64,000 bases of DNA from Candidatus Krumholzibacteriia bacterium. GTDB lineage: Bacteria > Krumholzibacteriota > Krumholzibacteriia > G020349025. The DNA lies in the NCBI GenBank assembly GCA_035649275.1, contig DASRJW010000010.1:1-64000 (forward strand), in the 5' to 3' direction. Shown here one piece after another: positions 18,030-26,902 of the stretch; position 1 is the first letter of the stretch; each line of letters begins with the position of its first letter. The translations under genes were made by a program, and so were the position numbers. Below the pieces are notes generated by a model that was given only the letters and a program-made list of their open reading frames with translations, was not told the origin of the DNA and did no database searches.

Positions 18030-19208
18030 TCAGCGCCCGCCCTTGAGGTCCTGGTACTCCTTGAGATCGCGTGCCGCCCCGGCAAAATCCCCGACACCAC
18101 GCTTGCACAATCCCCGCACCTGCCAGTATTCCGGCCGCTTGGCGTCGAGACCGATCAGCTGGTCGGCGATCTGGATGGCCTTCGCATAGTGCTGCTTCGC
18201 CGTCGGCATGTCACCGCCTTTTTCCGCCTCGTCGCCGACCTGATAGGTGGTGACCATGAGGTTGAACATGGTCGGCTGGTCATCGGGCTTGAGCTTCAGG
18301 ACCTTCTCGTAGTTGAGGATGGCGTCGTTCTTCCGTTTCAGCTGCGACAGCGCGTTCCCCAGAGCGGAGTAGTTGGCGACATCCTTCTCGTCGATGACGT
18401 TGAGTCGCTCCTTGAGGCTCAGGGCGTCCTGATAGTACTTCGCGGCGTTGTCCCAGTCCTGGGCGTTATAGAAACGATCCGCCACGGTCAGGATGAGCTG
18501 GTGGTTTTCCGGACTGAGCGAGATCGCCTTCTTGTACGACTCCTGGGCCCCGGCCACATCGCCGCGCCGGTACAGCACCTCGCCCTTCGCCTGGTGCACG
18601 GTGACGATGACTTCCTTCTCCTTCGGATCGAGCTCGAGCACCCGGTCGAGGTCCTTCACCACCACTTCGGTGAGGCTGGTGAACTCGGCTTCGTTGCCCG
18701 CCTTCTTGGCGGCATTGGCCTGATCCAGGAGCGCCTGGGCATGCTGGTAGTAGCCCTGGTAGTTCTCCGGGTCGGCGATGGTGGCCAGTTTGAACTCGGT
18801 GGCCGCGGTGGGGTGGTCGTTGTTACGCTGGGCGATGACGCCGCGGTTGAAGTGCCGGCCGAACATGGAGACGATGTTCTCGTCCGACGAGGCGCCCCAG
18901 CTGACCTCGGCGAGCTGCTTGGCCTTGGTGAAGTGGTCGTAGGCCATGCCGAGCCATGCGGCGGAGGAGTCGGCGTACCCTGTCGCGTCGGTGGCGACGT
19001 CGTTGTCCTTGCCGTAGTAGGCCGCCCCCATGAAGTAGTGCGTGTCGCCGTCGTTCGGGTTCTGGGCCAGGGCCTGGGTGCCCTGCAGGATCGCTTTGTC
19101 GTACAGCTTCTGCTGCACGTAGATCTTCATGCCCGTCTTTTCCTTCGACGCACAGCCCAAATACCCCACGGCCAGTGCGGCGACGACTGCCATCGTGTAT
19201 CGACGCAT
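18030..19208 (-). CDS. TPR-repeat lipoprotein
   Basis: A 392-residue envelope lipoprotein: signal peptide with lipobox V-G-Y-L-G-C (Cys19), then at least six tetratricopeptide-like repeats across residues 25-390 (for example A-Q-E-S-Y-K-K-A-I-S-L-S-P-E-N and A-I-L-N-Y-E-K-V-L-K-L-K-P-D-D). TPR lipoproteins act as scaffolds in outer-membrane assembly, secretion or peptidoglycan complexes; nothing here says which. It has its own promoter (19420-19448). The annotation as TPR lipoprotein is firm, the role unknown. Confidence 0.85.
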   Translation of the reverse strand: MRRYTMAVVAALAVGYLGCASKEKTGMKIYVQQKLYDKAILQGTQALAQNPNDGDTHYFMGAAYYGKDNDVATDATGYADSSAAWLGMAYDHFTKAKQLAEVSWGASSDENIVSMFGRHFNRGVIAQRNNDHPTAATEFKLATIADPENYQGYYQHAQALLDQANAAKKAGNEAEFTSLTEVVVKDLDRVLELDPKEKEVIVTVHQAKGEVLYRRGDVAGAQESYKKAISLSPENHQLILTVADRFYNAQDWDNAAKYYQDALSLKERLNVIDEKDVANYSALGNALSQLKRKNDAILNYEKVLKLKPDDQPTMFNLMVTTYQVGDEAEKGGDMPTAKQHYAKAIQIADQLIGLDAKRPEYWQVRGLCKRGVGDFAGAARDLKEYQDLKGGR

Positions 19209-19588
19209 GCTCGTTCTAGCCTCCTCGAGCGGGACGCCCTTGCATTTGTGACCGAAGCGGACAGCAGCCTGTCGCCTGCACGCTCGTGTGGGACTTCGGG
19301 ACTGGGAACGCGACCGTGCGAGGCGTCGGATGGACCTTCCAGGCCGGTGCGCTAGGCTGCGTGGCCACGGCCCGCGGCGCGGGCCTCAGGGCGCCTAGCT
19401 CGACCTTCGTGGCCGCCTATATTTAAGAACCTGCCGGGGCCGTGTCAAGACACGCAAGCGGCTGTGGTCTCTGTCGTTGCCCTGTCCGGGTCATCCCGGC
19501 CCTCCTTCCAGCCGCACCTCCAAGCCTGGCGGCACCATCGCCTGCGCCGGTCCGGTCGGTCGCCCGCGGGTCGGCAAGTCCCTACGGT
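19209..19588. other. intergenic region with TPR gene promoter
   Basis: No gene is seen here. It contains the promoter for the TPR lipoprotein gene at 19420-19448 and thus an untranslated leader of about 200 nt (19209-19413), rich in G and C, which could fold but has no motif I recognise. The remainder borders the 3' end of priA. Confidence 0.5.
19420..19448 (-). promoter_or_regulatory. sigma-70-type promoter of TPR lipoprotein gene
   Basis: On the minus strand TTGACA (19443-19448) and TAAATA (19420-19425) are separated by exactly 17 nt in an otherwise GC-rich region. Transcription would start near 19413, about 205 nt before the ATG at 19208. Confidence 0.6.
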
Positions 19589-21733
19589 TCAGAGCATGTT
19601 CACCGGGTCGACGTCGACCTGGAACTCGACCCCAGGCATGCCTCGGGAACTCTCTGCCACCTGCTCGAGGAGCCGGGACTTCTCGGCCTGACCGAGCGTG
19701 CCCTTGATCAGGATCTGTTCACGATACCGCCCTCGCAAGCGTGGGATCGCGCTCGCTGCCGGCCCGAGCACCTGGAGCGTCCCGAGGTGCGCCCCGGGTT
19801 GATGGCCCGTCCGTGCGGGGGAATCCGAGGTCCCGGTCTCGACCTTCGCCGACGAAGCCGTGGTTCCTGTCCGCCTCCCCCCAGTTTCCTCTCCTGACGC
19901 CGCCGCCGCGGCTGCTGCCCTTCCCACCGGTGCTCCGGGTCGGAGTGTTTCCGCCAGGCGCTCCATGGCCTGCACCAGCCGCGTGCGTTCCGGCCCCTGC
20001 CCGGTGATTCCCAGCAGCCGGGCGAAGGGCGGGTAGCCGAGCCCCTGGCGCAATGCGGACTCGCGGGCAAAGAAGCCCTCGTAGTCCTGCGCCGCGGCCA
20101 GGCGGATGGCGTAGTGCTCCGGGGTCAGGGTCTGGATGTACACGTCCCCCGGCCGTTTCCCCCGGCCGGCCCGGCCCGCCACCTGGGCGAGGAGCTGGAA
20201 GGTGCGCTCGGCGGCGCGGAAATCGGGAAGCGACAAACCGCCGTCCGCTTGGATGACGCCGACGAGCGTCACCCCCGGGAAGTCGTGCCCCTTGGCCACC
20301 ATTTGCGTGCCGAGCAGGATGTCCACCTCGCCGCGGGCGAAGTCCTCGAGGATGCTGCGATGCGCGCCGCGCCGGGTGGTGGTGTCATGATCCATCCGAC
20401 GCAGACGGGCCGCGGGGAAGAGGCCGGCCAAGTCCTGCTCGAGACGTTGCGTCCCTACGCCGCGGAAGACCTGGCAAGGGTTGGCGCAGTGCGGGCACTG
20501 CCGGGGCACCCTGCGGGTGTGGCTGCAGTAGTGGCAGCGGAGCGCGTTCCCCACCGCGTGGTAGGTGAGGGTGATGTCGCAGTAGGGACAGCGCACCAGC
20601 TCGCCGCAACCGAAGCACTGCACGTAGTTGGAGTGGCCGCGGCGGTTGAGGAGCAGGATGCTCTGCTCGCCGCGCTCGAGACGCGCTGCCAGAGCATCGA
20701 GCAGCACCGGGGCCAGCACCGCCCGGCGATTCTCTTCGCTCCGCATGTCGACGACGTGCACCGCCGCGAGGGGCCGCTGGTCGACGCGCTCGGGGATCCG
20801 CAGCAGGACGTGCTTCCCCGTCGCGGCATTCTGGTAGCTCTCCAGGCTCGGCGTCGCCGAGCCGAGCAGCACCACGGCGCTCTCGAGGCGGCCGCGGACG
20901 AGGGCCACCGCCCGGGCGTGATAGCGCGGTTTTTCGTTCTGCTTGTACGAAGGTTCGTGCTCTTCGTCGACGACGATGAGACCGAGGTCGCGCACCGGCG
21001 CGAAGACGGCGCTCCGCGCCCCGAGGACGACCTGGATCTCGCCGCGCACGGCCGCGGTCAGAACATCATGCCGCTCCGCCATGGTCATGCCGCTGTGCAG
21101 GATCCCGAGCTCCGCTCCCAGGCGGGCGCGGAAACGGTCCGCTGTCTGCGGCGTGAGCGCGATCTCCGGGATGAGGATGATGGCGGCGCGCCCGCGTTCG
21201 AGCGCGGCACGCACCGCGTGCAGGTACACCTCGGTTTTGCCGCTGCCGGTGACGCCGTGCAGCAGGAAGGAGGCGTAGCCGCCGGCACCGAGCCTCTCCA
21301 GCACCGGAGCGAGGACGCGCTCCTGCCACGGGTTGAGCGCCACCGGCGGTGCCTGCTCGAGGAGCGCGACGCCGTGGGAGAGCTCCGCCTTGCGGCCGCG
21401 CGGCGCGCCGCGCTGGCGTTTCGCTGCCGCCGGAAGCAGAGCGCGCAGCGCTTCGCCGAGCGTGCAGGCGTAGTAACCGGCGATCCAAGCGCCGAGCTCC
21501 ATGAGCACCGGGCTCAAGAGCGGCGGCTCGTCGAGAACCGCCTCGATGGCCTTCACCGTGGCCACGTCGGTGCTCGCGGGAAAATGCACCGCGTAGCCCA
21601 CCAGGTGCCGCCGCCCGAAGGGCACCTTGACGCGGGCGCCGAGGGCGAGTCGCTCTTGCAGTGCTTCCGGCACGGTGTAGACGAAGCTGTCCTGCAGCGG
21701 CAGCGGTACCGCGACTTGGACCAGCCGGGACAT
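19589..21733 (-). CDS. priA: primosomal protein N' (replication restart helicase PriA)
   Basis: PriA recognises stalled forks and reloads the replicative helicase. The 714-residue product has the N-terminal 3'-DNA-binding domain, Walker A G-V-T-G-S-G-K-T, the D-E-E-H box, and the paired zinc motif C-F-G-C-G ... C-P-Y-C ... C-H-Y-C ... C-P-H-C. A poorly conserved Ala/Gly/Ser/Thr-rich insertion of roughly 60 residues interrupts the C-terminal domain near residues 600-660, coded by about 19770-19950. I use the ATG at 21733 (M-S-R-L-V-Q-V-A-V-P); the frame is open to 21775. Confidence 0.93.
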   Translation of the reverse strand: MSRLVQVAVPLPLQDSFVYTVPEALQERLALGARVKVPFGRRHLVGYAVHFPASTDVATVKAIEAVLDEPPLLSPVLMELGAWIAGYYACTLGEALRALLPAAAKRQRGAPRGRKAELSHGVALLEQAPPVALNPWQERVLAPVLERLGAGGYASFLLHGVTGSGKTEVYLHAVRAALERGRAAIILIPEIALTPQTADRFRARLGAELGILHSGMTMAERHDVLTAAVRGEIQVVLGARSAVFAPVRDLGLIVVDEEHEPSYKQNEKPRYHARAVALVRGRLESAVVLLGSATPSLESYQNAATGKHVLLRIPERVDQRPLAAVHVVDMRSEENRRAVLAPVLLDALAARLERGEQSILLLNRRGHSNYVQCFGCGELVRCPYCDITLTYHAVGNALRCHYCSHTRRVPRQCPHCANPCQVFRGVGTQRLEQDLAGLFPAARLRRMDHDTTTRRGAHRSILEDFARGEVDILLGTQMVAKGHDFPGVTLVGVIQADGGLSLPDFRAAERTFQLLAQVAGRAGRGKRPGDVYIQTLTPEHYAIRLAAAQDYEGFFARESALRQGLGYPPFARLLGITGQGPERTRLVQAMERLAETLRPGAPVGRAAAAAAASGEETGGRRTGTTASSAKVETGTSDSPARTGHQPGAHLGTLQVLGPAASAIPRLRGRYREQILIKGTLGQAEKSRLLEQVAESSRGMPGVEFQVDVDPVNML

Positions 21734-21878
21734 GGCGCGCCTTTGCCTCACGGGACCGGAACAGGAGGAACCCACCGGGGAGGAATCGGCGTCGATTCAA
21801 GCAAGAGGAGAAGCGGCTGTCAATTGCTGGTCGTCCCGGTGCGCGGCGCGCGACCGCGGGGGCCGTGCCCGTGCGGGC

Positions 21879-22256
21879 TCAGCGCCGGACGCCGAGGATG
21901 GCCTGCACGCGTTCGATGAGCTTGCTGGGGCTGAAGGGTTTGGTCATGTAGTCGTTGGCGCCGACTTCGCGGCCGAGCTTCTGATCGACCTCGCGGCCCT
22001 TCGCGGTGAGGAGGATGACGGGGATGTTCTTGGTGGCGGGATCTTTCTTGATCATGCGGCAGGTCTCGTAGCCGTCGAGCTTGGGCATCATGATGTCGAG
22101 GATGACGAGGTCCGGTTTTTCCTCCCGCACCTTCTGCAGCGCCTGCTCCCCGTTGGTAGCGGTGACGACGTCGTAGTTCTCCGCGCCGAGGATGAAATCG
22201 AGGATGTGGAGAATGTAGACCTCATCGTCCACCACGAGGATCTTGGCCTGGTACAT
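21879..22256 (-). CDS. single-domain response regulator (CheY-like)
   Basis: A 125-residue stand-alone receiver domain: acidic pocket D-D-E near residues 10-12, phospho-acceptor Asp in L-V-I-L-D-I-M-M-P (about 54), Thr in L-L-T-A-K-G (about 83) and Lys in M-T-K-P-F (about 106). It has no output domain, so it must act on a partner protein. It is the last of three receiver genes in the same direction (22428, 22851), but gaps of about 50-170 nt separate them. No histidine kinase is adjacent. Confidence 0.9.
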   Translation of the reverse strand: MYQAKILVVDDEVYILHILDFILGAENYDVVTATNGEQALQKVREEKPDLVILDIMMPKLDGYETCRMIKKDPATKNIPVILLTAKGREVDQKLGREVGANDYMTKPFSPSKLIERVQAILGVRR

Positions 22257-22427
22257 CCTGCGACTCTCCGTGTCGTGCGCCGCTCGAGTCCGGCGTGGGT
22301 GCTACGCATCCGTGATCGCTCGGGTCCGCAGCGGACGAGAGCAAATCCGAGACCAGCCCGGCTCCGAACGAATCTCCCCCCCCGCCCGGGGCGCTGCGCC
22401 CGGAGCCGCAGGGTCTGGAGGTACGGA

Positions 22428-22802
22428 TCACACCGTGGAATGCAGCAGTTGGGAGACCGTGCCGAGGAAGGTCTCGACGCCGAACGGTTTGGGGATGTAG
22501 GCGTCGCACAGATTCTCGAGCTCGCGGGTCTCGCGCTCCGTCAGCCGCTTCGCCGACAGCGCCAGGATCGCCACCCCCTCCATGAGCTCGTTCTGGCGGG
22601 TGATGCGCATGGTCTCCAGCCCATTCAGATTGGGCATCATGATGTCCATGACAATGAGGTCGGGCCGATTGACGCCGAGATAGCTCAGCGCCTTCATCCC
22701 GTCGTTGACCCAGTCCACCTGGTAGCCCTCGTTGCGGAGCGCGTAGGTGAGGATCGTCGCCAGGGGCTCTTCGTCGTCCACGATCAGGATGCGCTTCTGC
22801 AT
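22428..22802 (-). CDS. single-domain response regulator
   Basis: A second 124-residue receiver domain with D-D-E-E (10-13), phospho-Asp in L-I-V-M-D-I-M-M-P, and K-P-F near the C-terminus. At the usual Thr position it has Ser (L-A-L-S-A-K), which is common. It is clearly related to its neighbour at 21879 but not a recent copy, as the sequences differ widely. It is probably in the same regulatory group as the REC-GGDEF protein at 22851. Confidence 0.9.
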   Translation of the reverse strand: MQKRILIVDDEEPLATILTYALRNEGYQVDWVNDGMKALSYLGVNRPDLIVMDIMMPNLNGLETMRITRQNELMEGVAILALSAKRLTERETRELENLCDAYIPKPFGVETFLGTVSQLLHSTV

Positions 22803-22850
22803 AGGCCTTCCAGAGGTCTCGGGGTCCTAGGGGATTCGACTGCCGAAGGC

Positions 22851-23849
22851 TCAGTGTGCCGCGCGCTCGCGGCGTTCACAGACGACGATGCTGCCCAAGC
22901 GCGCCTTGCCGACCGCCCGCAGCTCGGCGGCCAGGTCGGTGAGCTTGCGCGGTTGCAAGTCGCGCTGTTTCACGTGATCCACCAAGGCCACGGTGAGGGC
23001 CAACAACGGGACCATTTCCCGCCGCCCGTGGCGTGCGACCGTTTCGTAGTGGCCGTGGTCCAAGTCGCGCTTGGCGAAGAACCGCCGCGACTCCTTGTCG
23101 AAGCGAGTGATGAGGTCATCGGCGAGCGGGCGCGCTACCTCGGGGCTCACCAGGATCACGAACTCGTCGCCGCCCAGGTGGGCGACGAACTTGACCGACG
23201 CCTCGAGGCTCTCCGTGGCCTCCGTGATGAGGCGCGCCAGGAGCCGCACTACCTCGTCGCCCTTTTCGTAGCCGAACTTCTCGTTGAAGCGGCGGAAGTG
23301 GTCGACGTCCAGGCTCAGGAAGGCGAAGTCCTCGGTGCCGTGGTGCAAGCGAGCGATCTGGGCTTCCGTGGCCGCCGAGCCCGGGAGACCAACGAAGCTG
23401 GGCGCGCCATGGTGTCGCCGGGAAAGTTCGATGGCCTTGCGGATGCGTCCGAGGAGCTCGTCCCAGGCATAGGGCTTCACCACGAACTCGTGGGCTCCAG
23501 CCACCAGGGCCTGCAAGCGCGTGGCGGCATCGCCACGGGCGGTGACGACGATGACGGGTAGCCCTTGCGTGCTCTCGTTGCCCCGGAGCGCACGGCAGAC
23601 GCTGAAGCCGTCCATACCGGGCATCATGAGGTCGAGGAGCACCAGGTCGGGCTTCCATTGCAGCGTCGTGGCCAAGGTCTCGTCGCCGCGCCCGAGGCCG
23701 CGCACGGCGAAGCCTTCCGCTCGCAGCTGGAACTCGAGGATGTTCCGGAGGTTCTCTTCGTCGTCGACGACGAGAATGCGCGAAGGTTCCTGCGTCGCTT
23801 TGGACAGAATTCGCCTCCTTGCGCTGCCTACGGGCGTCCTCGGGCACAT
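22851..23849 (-). CDS. response regulator with GGDEF domain (putative diguanylate cyclase)
   Basis: About 332 residues: an N-terminal receiver domain (I-L-V-V-D-D-E, L-V-L-L-D-L-M-M-P, V-V-K-P-Y) and a C-terminal GGDEF domain with the intact motif H-L-G-G-D-E-F and the D-V-D-H-F-R-R-F-N metal/GTP motif. Phosphorylation would control c-di-GMP synthesis. The start is uncertain. The receiver domain begins only after codon 15 from the ATG at 23849, while a strong GGAGG sits just before an ATT-CTG at about 23810-23805 in frame, so a rare CTG or ATT start is possible. Confidence 0.85.
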   Translation of the reverse strand: MCPRTPVGSARRRILSKATQEPSRILVVDDEENLRNILEFQLRAEGFAVRGLGRGDETLATTLQWKPDLVLLDLMMPGMDGFSVCRALRGNESTQGLPVIVVTARGDAATRLQALVAGAHEFVVKPYAWDELLGRIRKAIELSRRHHGAPSFVGLPGSAATEAQIARLHHGTEDFAFLSLDVDHFRRFNEKFGYEKGDEVVRLLARLITEATESLEASVKFVAHLGGDEFVILVSPEVARPLADDLITRFDKESRRFFAKRDLDHGHYETVARHGRREMVPLLALTVALVDHVKQRDLQPRKLTDLAAELRAVGKARLGSIVVCERRERAAH

Positions 23850-23948
23850 CCTGGCCCGGCCCGGACCCGGAACGGCAAGAGCCATGCCACGCAAGTCCAA
23901 GCAGGAGGCGCGTTTCAGCCTGAGTGAACAGGGCGGCGAGCGGCACCA

Positions 23949-25586
23949 CTAGCCGCGATTGGCACTGGCGCGATGGGCGCTCGGAGCCTTGCCCTTCTGA
24001 GGCGGTGGAGCGCCGCTCAACTTGCGCGGCCTGGGCGCGCGCGGGGCAGTGTCCTCACGTGTCGAATCCATCCCTGCGGGCGCCGGCAATGGTGCTTCGG
24101 AATTCGGCGCCACTGCAGCGGACGATGAGGACGGATTCGCCGGACCCGGTGCGCCTTCGGGCGTGGAAGACGCTGGTGAAGGCGAGTCCGTCGTCGTGGA
24201 GGACACTGCTGACTGCCCTGTCACAATGGCAGAGGCCGGCGCGGTCTCTGCGGTAGTGCTTGACACGGGCAGTGCGCCAGTCGGCGCCGGCGAGGTTGCT
24301 TTCGCTGCTCTCGCCTCCGCAGCACCTCGGGCGGCGGAGGCACTGTCGCCCGGCGCGAGGGCGGAGGCCAGCGAATCCTTGGGAGCGGACACTGCTGCCG
24401 TGGAATCCCTCATCGTCCGTGCCGACATGGTGGAGTCGGCGAGGAAGGGCGGCAGTGGCTCTGTTTCTCCGGTGATCGTGATGAGCGGCGGGTAGAGGAC
24501 GCCACCGATCCGCACTTCTTCCCGCAGGAGATGCTCGGCGTAGCTCTCCCAACGCCGGCGCAGGTCGTTGCGCAAAGCGGCGGCGCGCTCGTGCTTCCCC
24601 AGCGTGTCGAAGAGCTCCGCGCACACCATGGGATAGCTCGGGTCGGCCCGGTCGAGTCCCATGGCGCCGAGCTCCAGGCACAAGGGCACCAATCGATAGC
24701 CGTCGTGTTGCAACGGCGCGGCGAAGCGGTCCAGATCCGCCGCCAGGCGCACCGGCCGCAACAGGAGGAGCGCCAGGACGACGGTGACGAGAAGAGCGAG
24801 CGCCACCCTGTCGCCGTGCAGGCCGGTCCGCTGCCCGGCGCGCAGCGCCTGCAAGCGCGCTCCGTCCAGGCTGCCAGCGATCCCAATGAGTGTGCCGCAG
24901 GCGGCGAACGCCGCGGCGAGGAGGAACAAGACCTCGAGCGCAATCCCCGGGACAGCGTCGTCGCCGGCGTTGGCATTGCAGCGCCAGATCCACGAGCCTT
25001 GCCAGAGCAAGAGCCAGGGAACGATGACGAAGCTGGAGCTCCAGGCGACGAGAGCGGCACGGCGCGGGTGTCCGGAGACGACATGACCGAAGCCGGGGAG
25101 CACGAAGCCGAGGAGCATGCAGCGCCGCGGCTCGCGCACCCATTGCGGCAACCGCGCCGGAACGAAGCGTGAATCGCTCGCGGCGAGCCAGAGGGCTCGG
25201 GACCACGCCATCACCCAGGAACCCGCCGCCGCCAGGAGACCGATCATCCAAGGCACGAGGGCCACGGCGCCGGTTTCCAGCGCCATCTCCAGATCGTGCC
25301 AGCGCCACAGCATGCCGGCCCAGGTGAAGAACGACAGCGCGGCGAGGAGGGCCCAGGGGAGATTCCGGCTGCCTTGACGCAGCACGATGGGTGCGAAGGG
25401 CCCGAGCGCATACGCCAGCGCCAGGAGGAGGCCGCTCGGGATCCGGCTCGGCGCGGCGCTGCGGCCGAGGACTGCATCCAGGCGCGCGAGACCGCTCTCT
25501 GCACCGGACGCTTCCCCGGAGTCCGCCAACGGGATCTCGTCCACGGCGTGAGGCTGTTCCGGCTCCGGCGGCATCAACGGGGACAT
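23949..25586 (-). CDS. polytopic membrane protein with Ser/Ala/Thr/Pro-rich tail
   Basis: A 545-residue protein with about seven to eight hydrophobic segments between residues 60 and 310, then a globular part with W-E-S-Y-A-E-H-L-L-R-E-E, and a C-terminal tail of about 170 residues built almost only from Ser, Ala, Thr, Pro and Gly, ending in a basic stretch. The motif G-F-V-L-P-G-F-G-H-V-V-S-G-H resembles small membrane proteins of unknown function with P-G-x-G-x-x-x-x-G. The ATG at 25586 has GGAGG at the right distance. I cannot name a family. Confidence 0.7.
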   Translation of the reverse strand: MSPLMPPEPEQPHAVDEIPLADSGEASGAESGLARLDAVLGRSAAPSRIPSGLLLALAYALGPFAPIVLRQGSRNLPWALLAALSFFTWAGMLWRWHDLEMALETGAVALVPWMIGLLAAAGSWVMAWSRALWLAASDSRFVPARLPQWVREPRRCMLLGFVLPGFGHVVSGHPRRAALVAWSSSFVIVPWLLLWQGSWIWRCNANAGDDAVPGIALEVLFLLAAAFAACGTLIGIAGSLDGARLQALRAGQRTGLHGDRVALALLVTVVLALLLLRPVRLAADLDRFAAPLQHDGYRLVPLCLELGAMGLDRADPSYPMVCAELFDTLGKHERAAALRNDLRRRWESYAEHLLREEVRIGGVLYPPLITITGETEPLPPFLADSTMSARTMRDSTAAVSAPKDSLASALAPGDSASAARGAAEARAAKATSPAPTGALPVSSTTAETAPASAIVTGQSAVSSTTTDSPSPASSTPEGAPGPANPSSSSAAVAPNSEAPLPAPAGMDSTREDTAPRAPRPRKLSGAPPPQKGKAPSAHRASANRG

Positions 25587-25847
25587 CCAAGACCTCCGGC
25601 GAAGGCGGCGTGCCCGGCGGCTCGCTCGAGAAGGGCCCGAGCGCCGGGCGCCGCGGCCGGTGCGGAACGTCCGCACGAGTCCATGCTGTGGTCGGCAACC
25701 GGCGTGCCGGCAGGTCTGGAGCCAATGCGCTGTCACGGGCCCGTTCGAGGAGCGGCGCAGCGGGCAGTTTGCCGAGCCCGGGGTGCTCGATCAGGGTCGA
25801 GGCGCGGGTGGAAGCGCGCGGGGAGGCAGGCGGCGGAACTTCGTGGC

Positions 25848-26855
25848 TCAAGCCTCCGGGTCGAACATGGAGAGGAACCACTGCGGATAGAGCCGCGGCG
25901 GCGGCATCAGGGCGTCGAGTCGGGCCACCTCGGCAGGAGAGAGCTGCCAGCGCACCGCCTCCAGGTTGTCCTCCAGCTGCCGCCGATCGCGGGCACCGAT
26001 GATGACCGAGGTCACCGGCTCCTTGGCGAGGAGCCAGTTCAGCGCCGCCTGCGCCACCGTGCCTTCGTGCGCGGTGGCGATCGCCGCCAGCACCTCGACG
26101 ACGTCGAGGCCCCGCTCTTCGTCGAACTGGAGGAACTGCTTTTCCACCGCCCGCCGCGTTCCCTGAGGCGGCGAGGCACCGCGCCGGTACTTGCCGCTCA
26201 AGAAACCGCCGGCCAGCGGGCTCCAGGGCAGGACCCCGAGACCCTGGTCCTTGCAGAGGGGCAGGAGCTCGAGCTCGGCGTCACGCATCACCGCGTTATA
26301 CAAAGGTTGCAAGGTGACGAAGCGCGCCAGGCCGGCCCGCTCGGACACCGCAAGGGCTTGCATCAACTGCCAGGCCGCGAAGTTGGAGGCGCCGAGGTAG
26401 CGTACCTTGCCCCAGCGGACGCAGTCGTCGAGGGCGCGCAGCGTCTCTTCGATCGGTGTCCGCGCGTCCCAGCAGTGCACCTGGTAGAGATCGATCGTGT
26501 CCGTGCCGAGACGGCGGAGGCTCGCGTCCACGCCGTTCAGGATGTGGTGCCGGGAGAGACCGGCATCGTTCGGGGCCTCGGACATGCGCTGCATGACCTT
26601 CGTGGCCAGGATCACCTGCTGGCGGCGTTTCCCGAGCGCCTTGCCCAGGATCTCCTCGGACTCGCCGTTGCTGTAGACGTCGGCGGTGTCGAAGAAATCG
26701 ATGCCCGCCTCCAGGCAGCGGTCGACGAGGTCGTTGGCCTCTTGTTGCCGGGTGATGGCGATGAACGGCCACTGGCTGCCGAAGGTCATGGTGCCGAGGC
26801 AGAGCCGGCTCACTTCGATGCCGGTGCTCCCGAGACGTCGTCGTGGCATGTCCAT
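25848..26855 (-). CDS. aldo/keto reductase
   Basis: A 335-residue NADPH-dependent oxidoreductase of the AKR superfamily, with a TIM-barrel fold. The start R-R-L-G-S-T-G-I-E-V-S-R-L-C-L-G-T-M-T-F-G is typical; catalytic residues are visible as Asp and Tyr in F-F-D-T-A-D-V-Y-S-N-G-E-S-E, Lys in I-L-A-T-K-V, and His in Y-Q-V-H-C-W-D. It belongs to the YajO/Tas-like group by overall pattern; the substrate is unknown. GGAGGG lies before a cluster of three in-frame ATGs (26861, 26855, 26849); 26855 has the best spacing. Confidence 0.9.
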   Translation of the reverse strand: MDMPRRRLGSTGIEVSRLCLGTMTFGSQWPFIAITRQQEANDLVDRCLEAGIDFFDTADVYSNGESEEILGKALGKRRQQVILATKVMQRMSEAPNDAGLSRHHILNGVDASLRRLGTDTIDLYQVHCWDARTPIEETLRALDDCVRWGKVRYLGASNFAAWQLMQALAVSERAGLARFVTLQPLYNAVMRDAELELLPLCKDQGLGVLPWSPLAGGFLSGKYRRGASPPQGTRRAVEKQFLQFDEERGLDVVEVLAAIATAHEGTVAQAALNWLLAKEPVTSVIIGARDRRQLEDNLEAVRWQLSPAEVARLDALMPPPRLYPQWFLSMFDPEA

Positions 26856-26902
26856 GCGCATCCCTCCAGGGCGGGCGGAGCACTCCCCGCCCGAAGATTT
26901 CT

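Noticed and set aside
22825-22845. tRNA-like GATTCGA T-loop sequence
   Set aside because: No matching acceptor stem, anticodon arm or CCA context was found around it.
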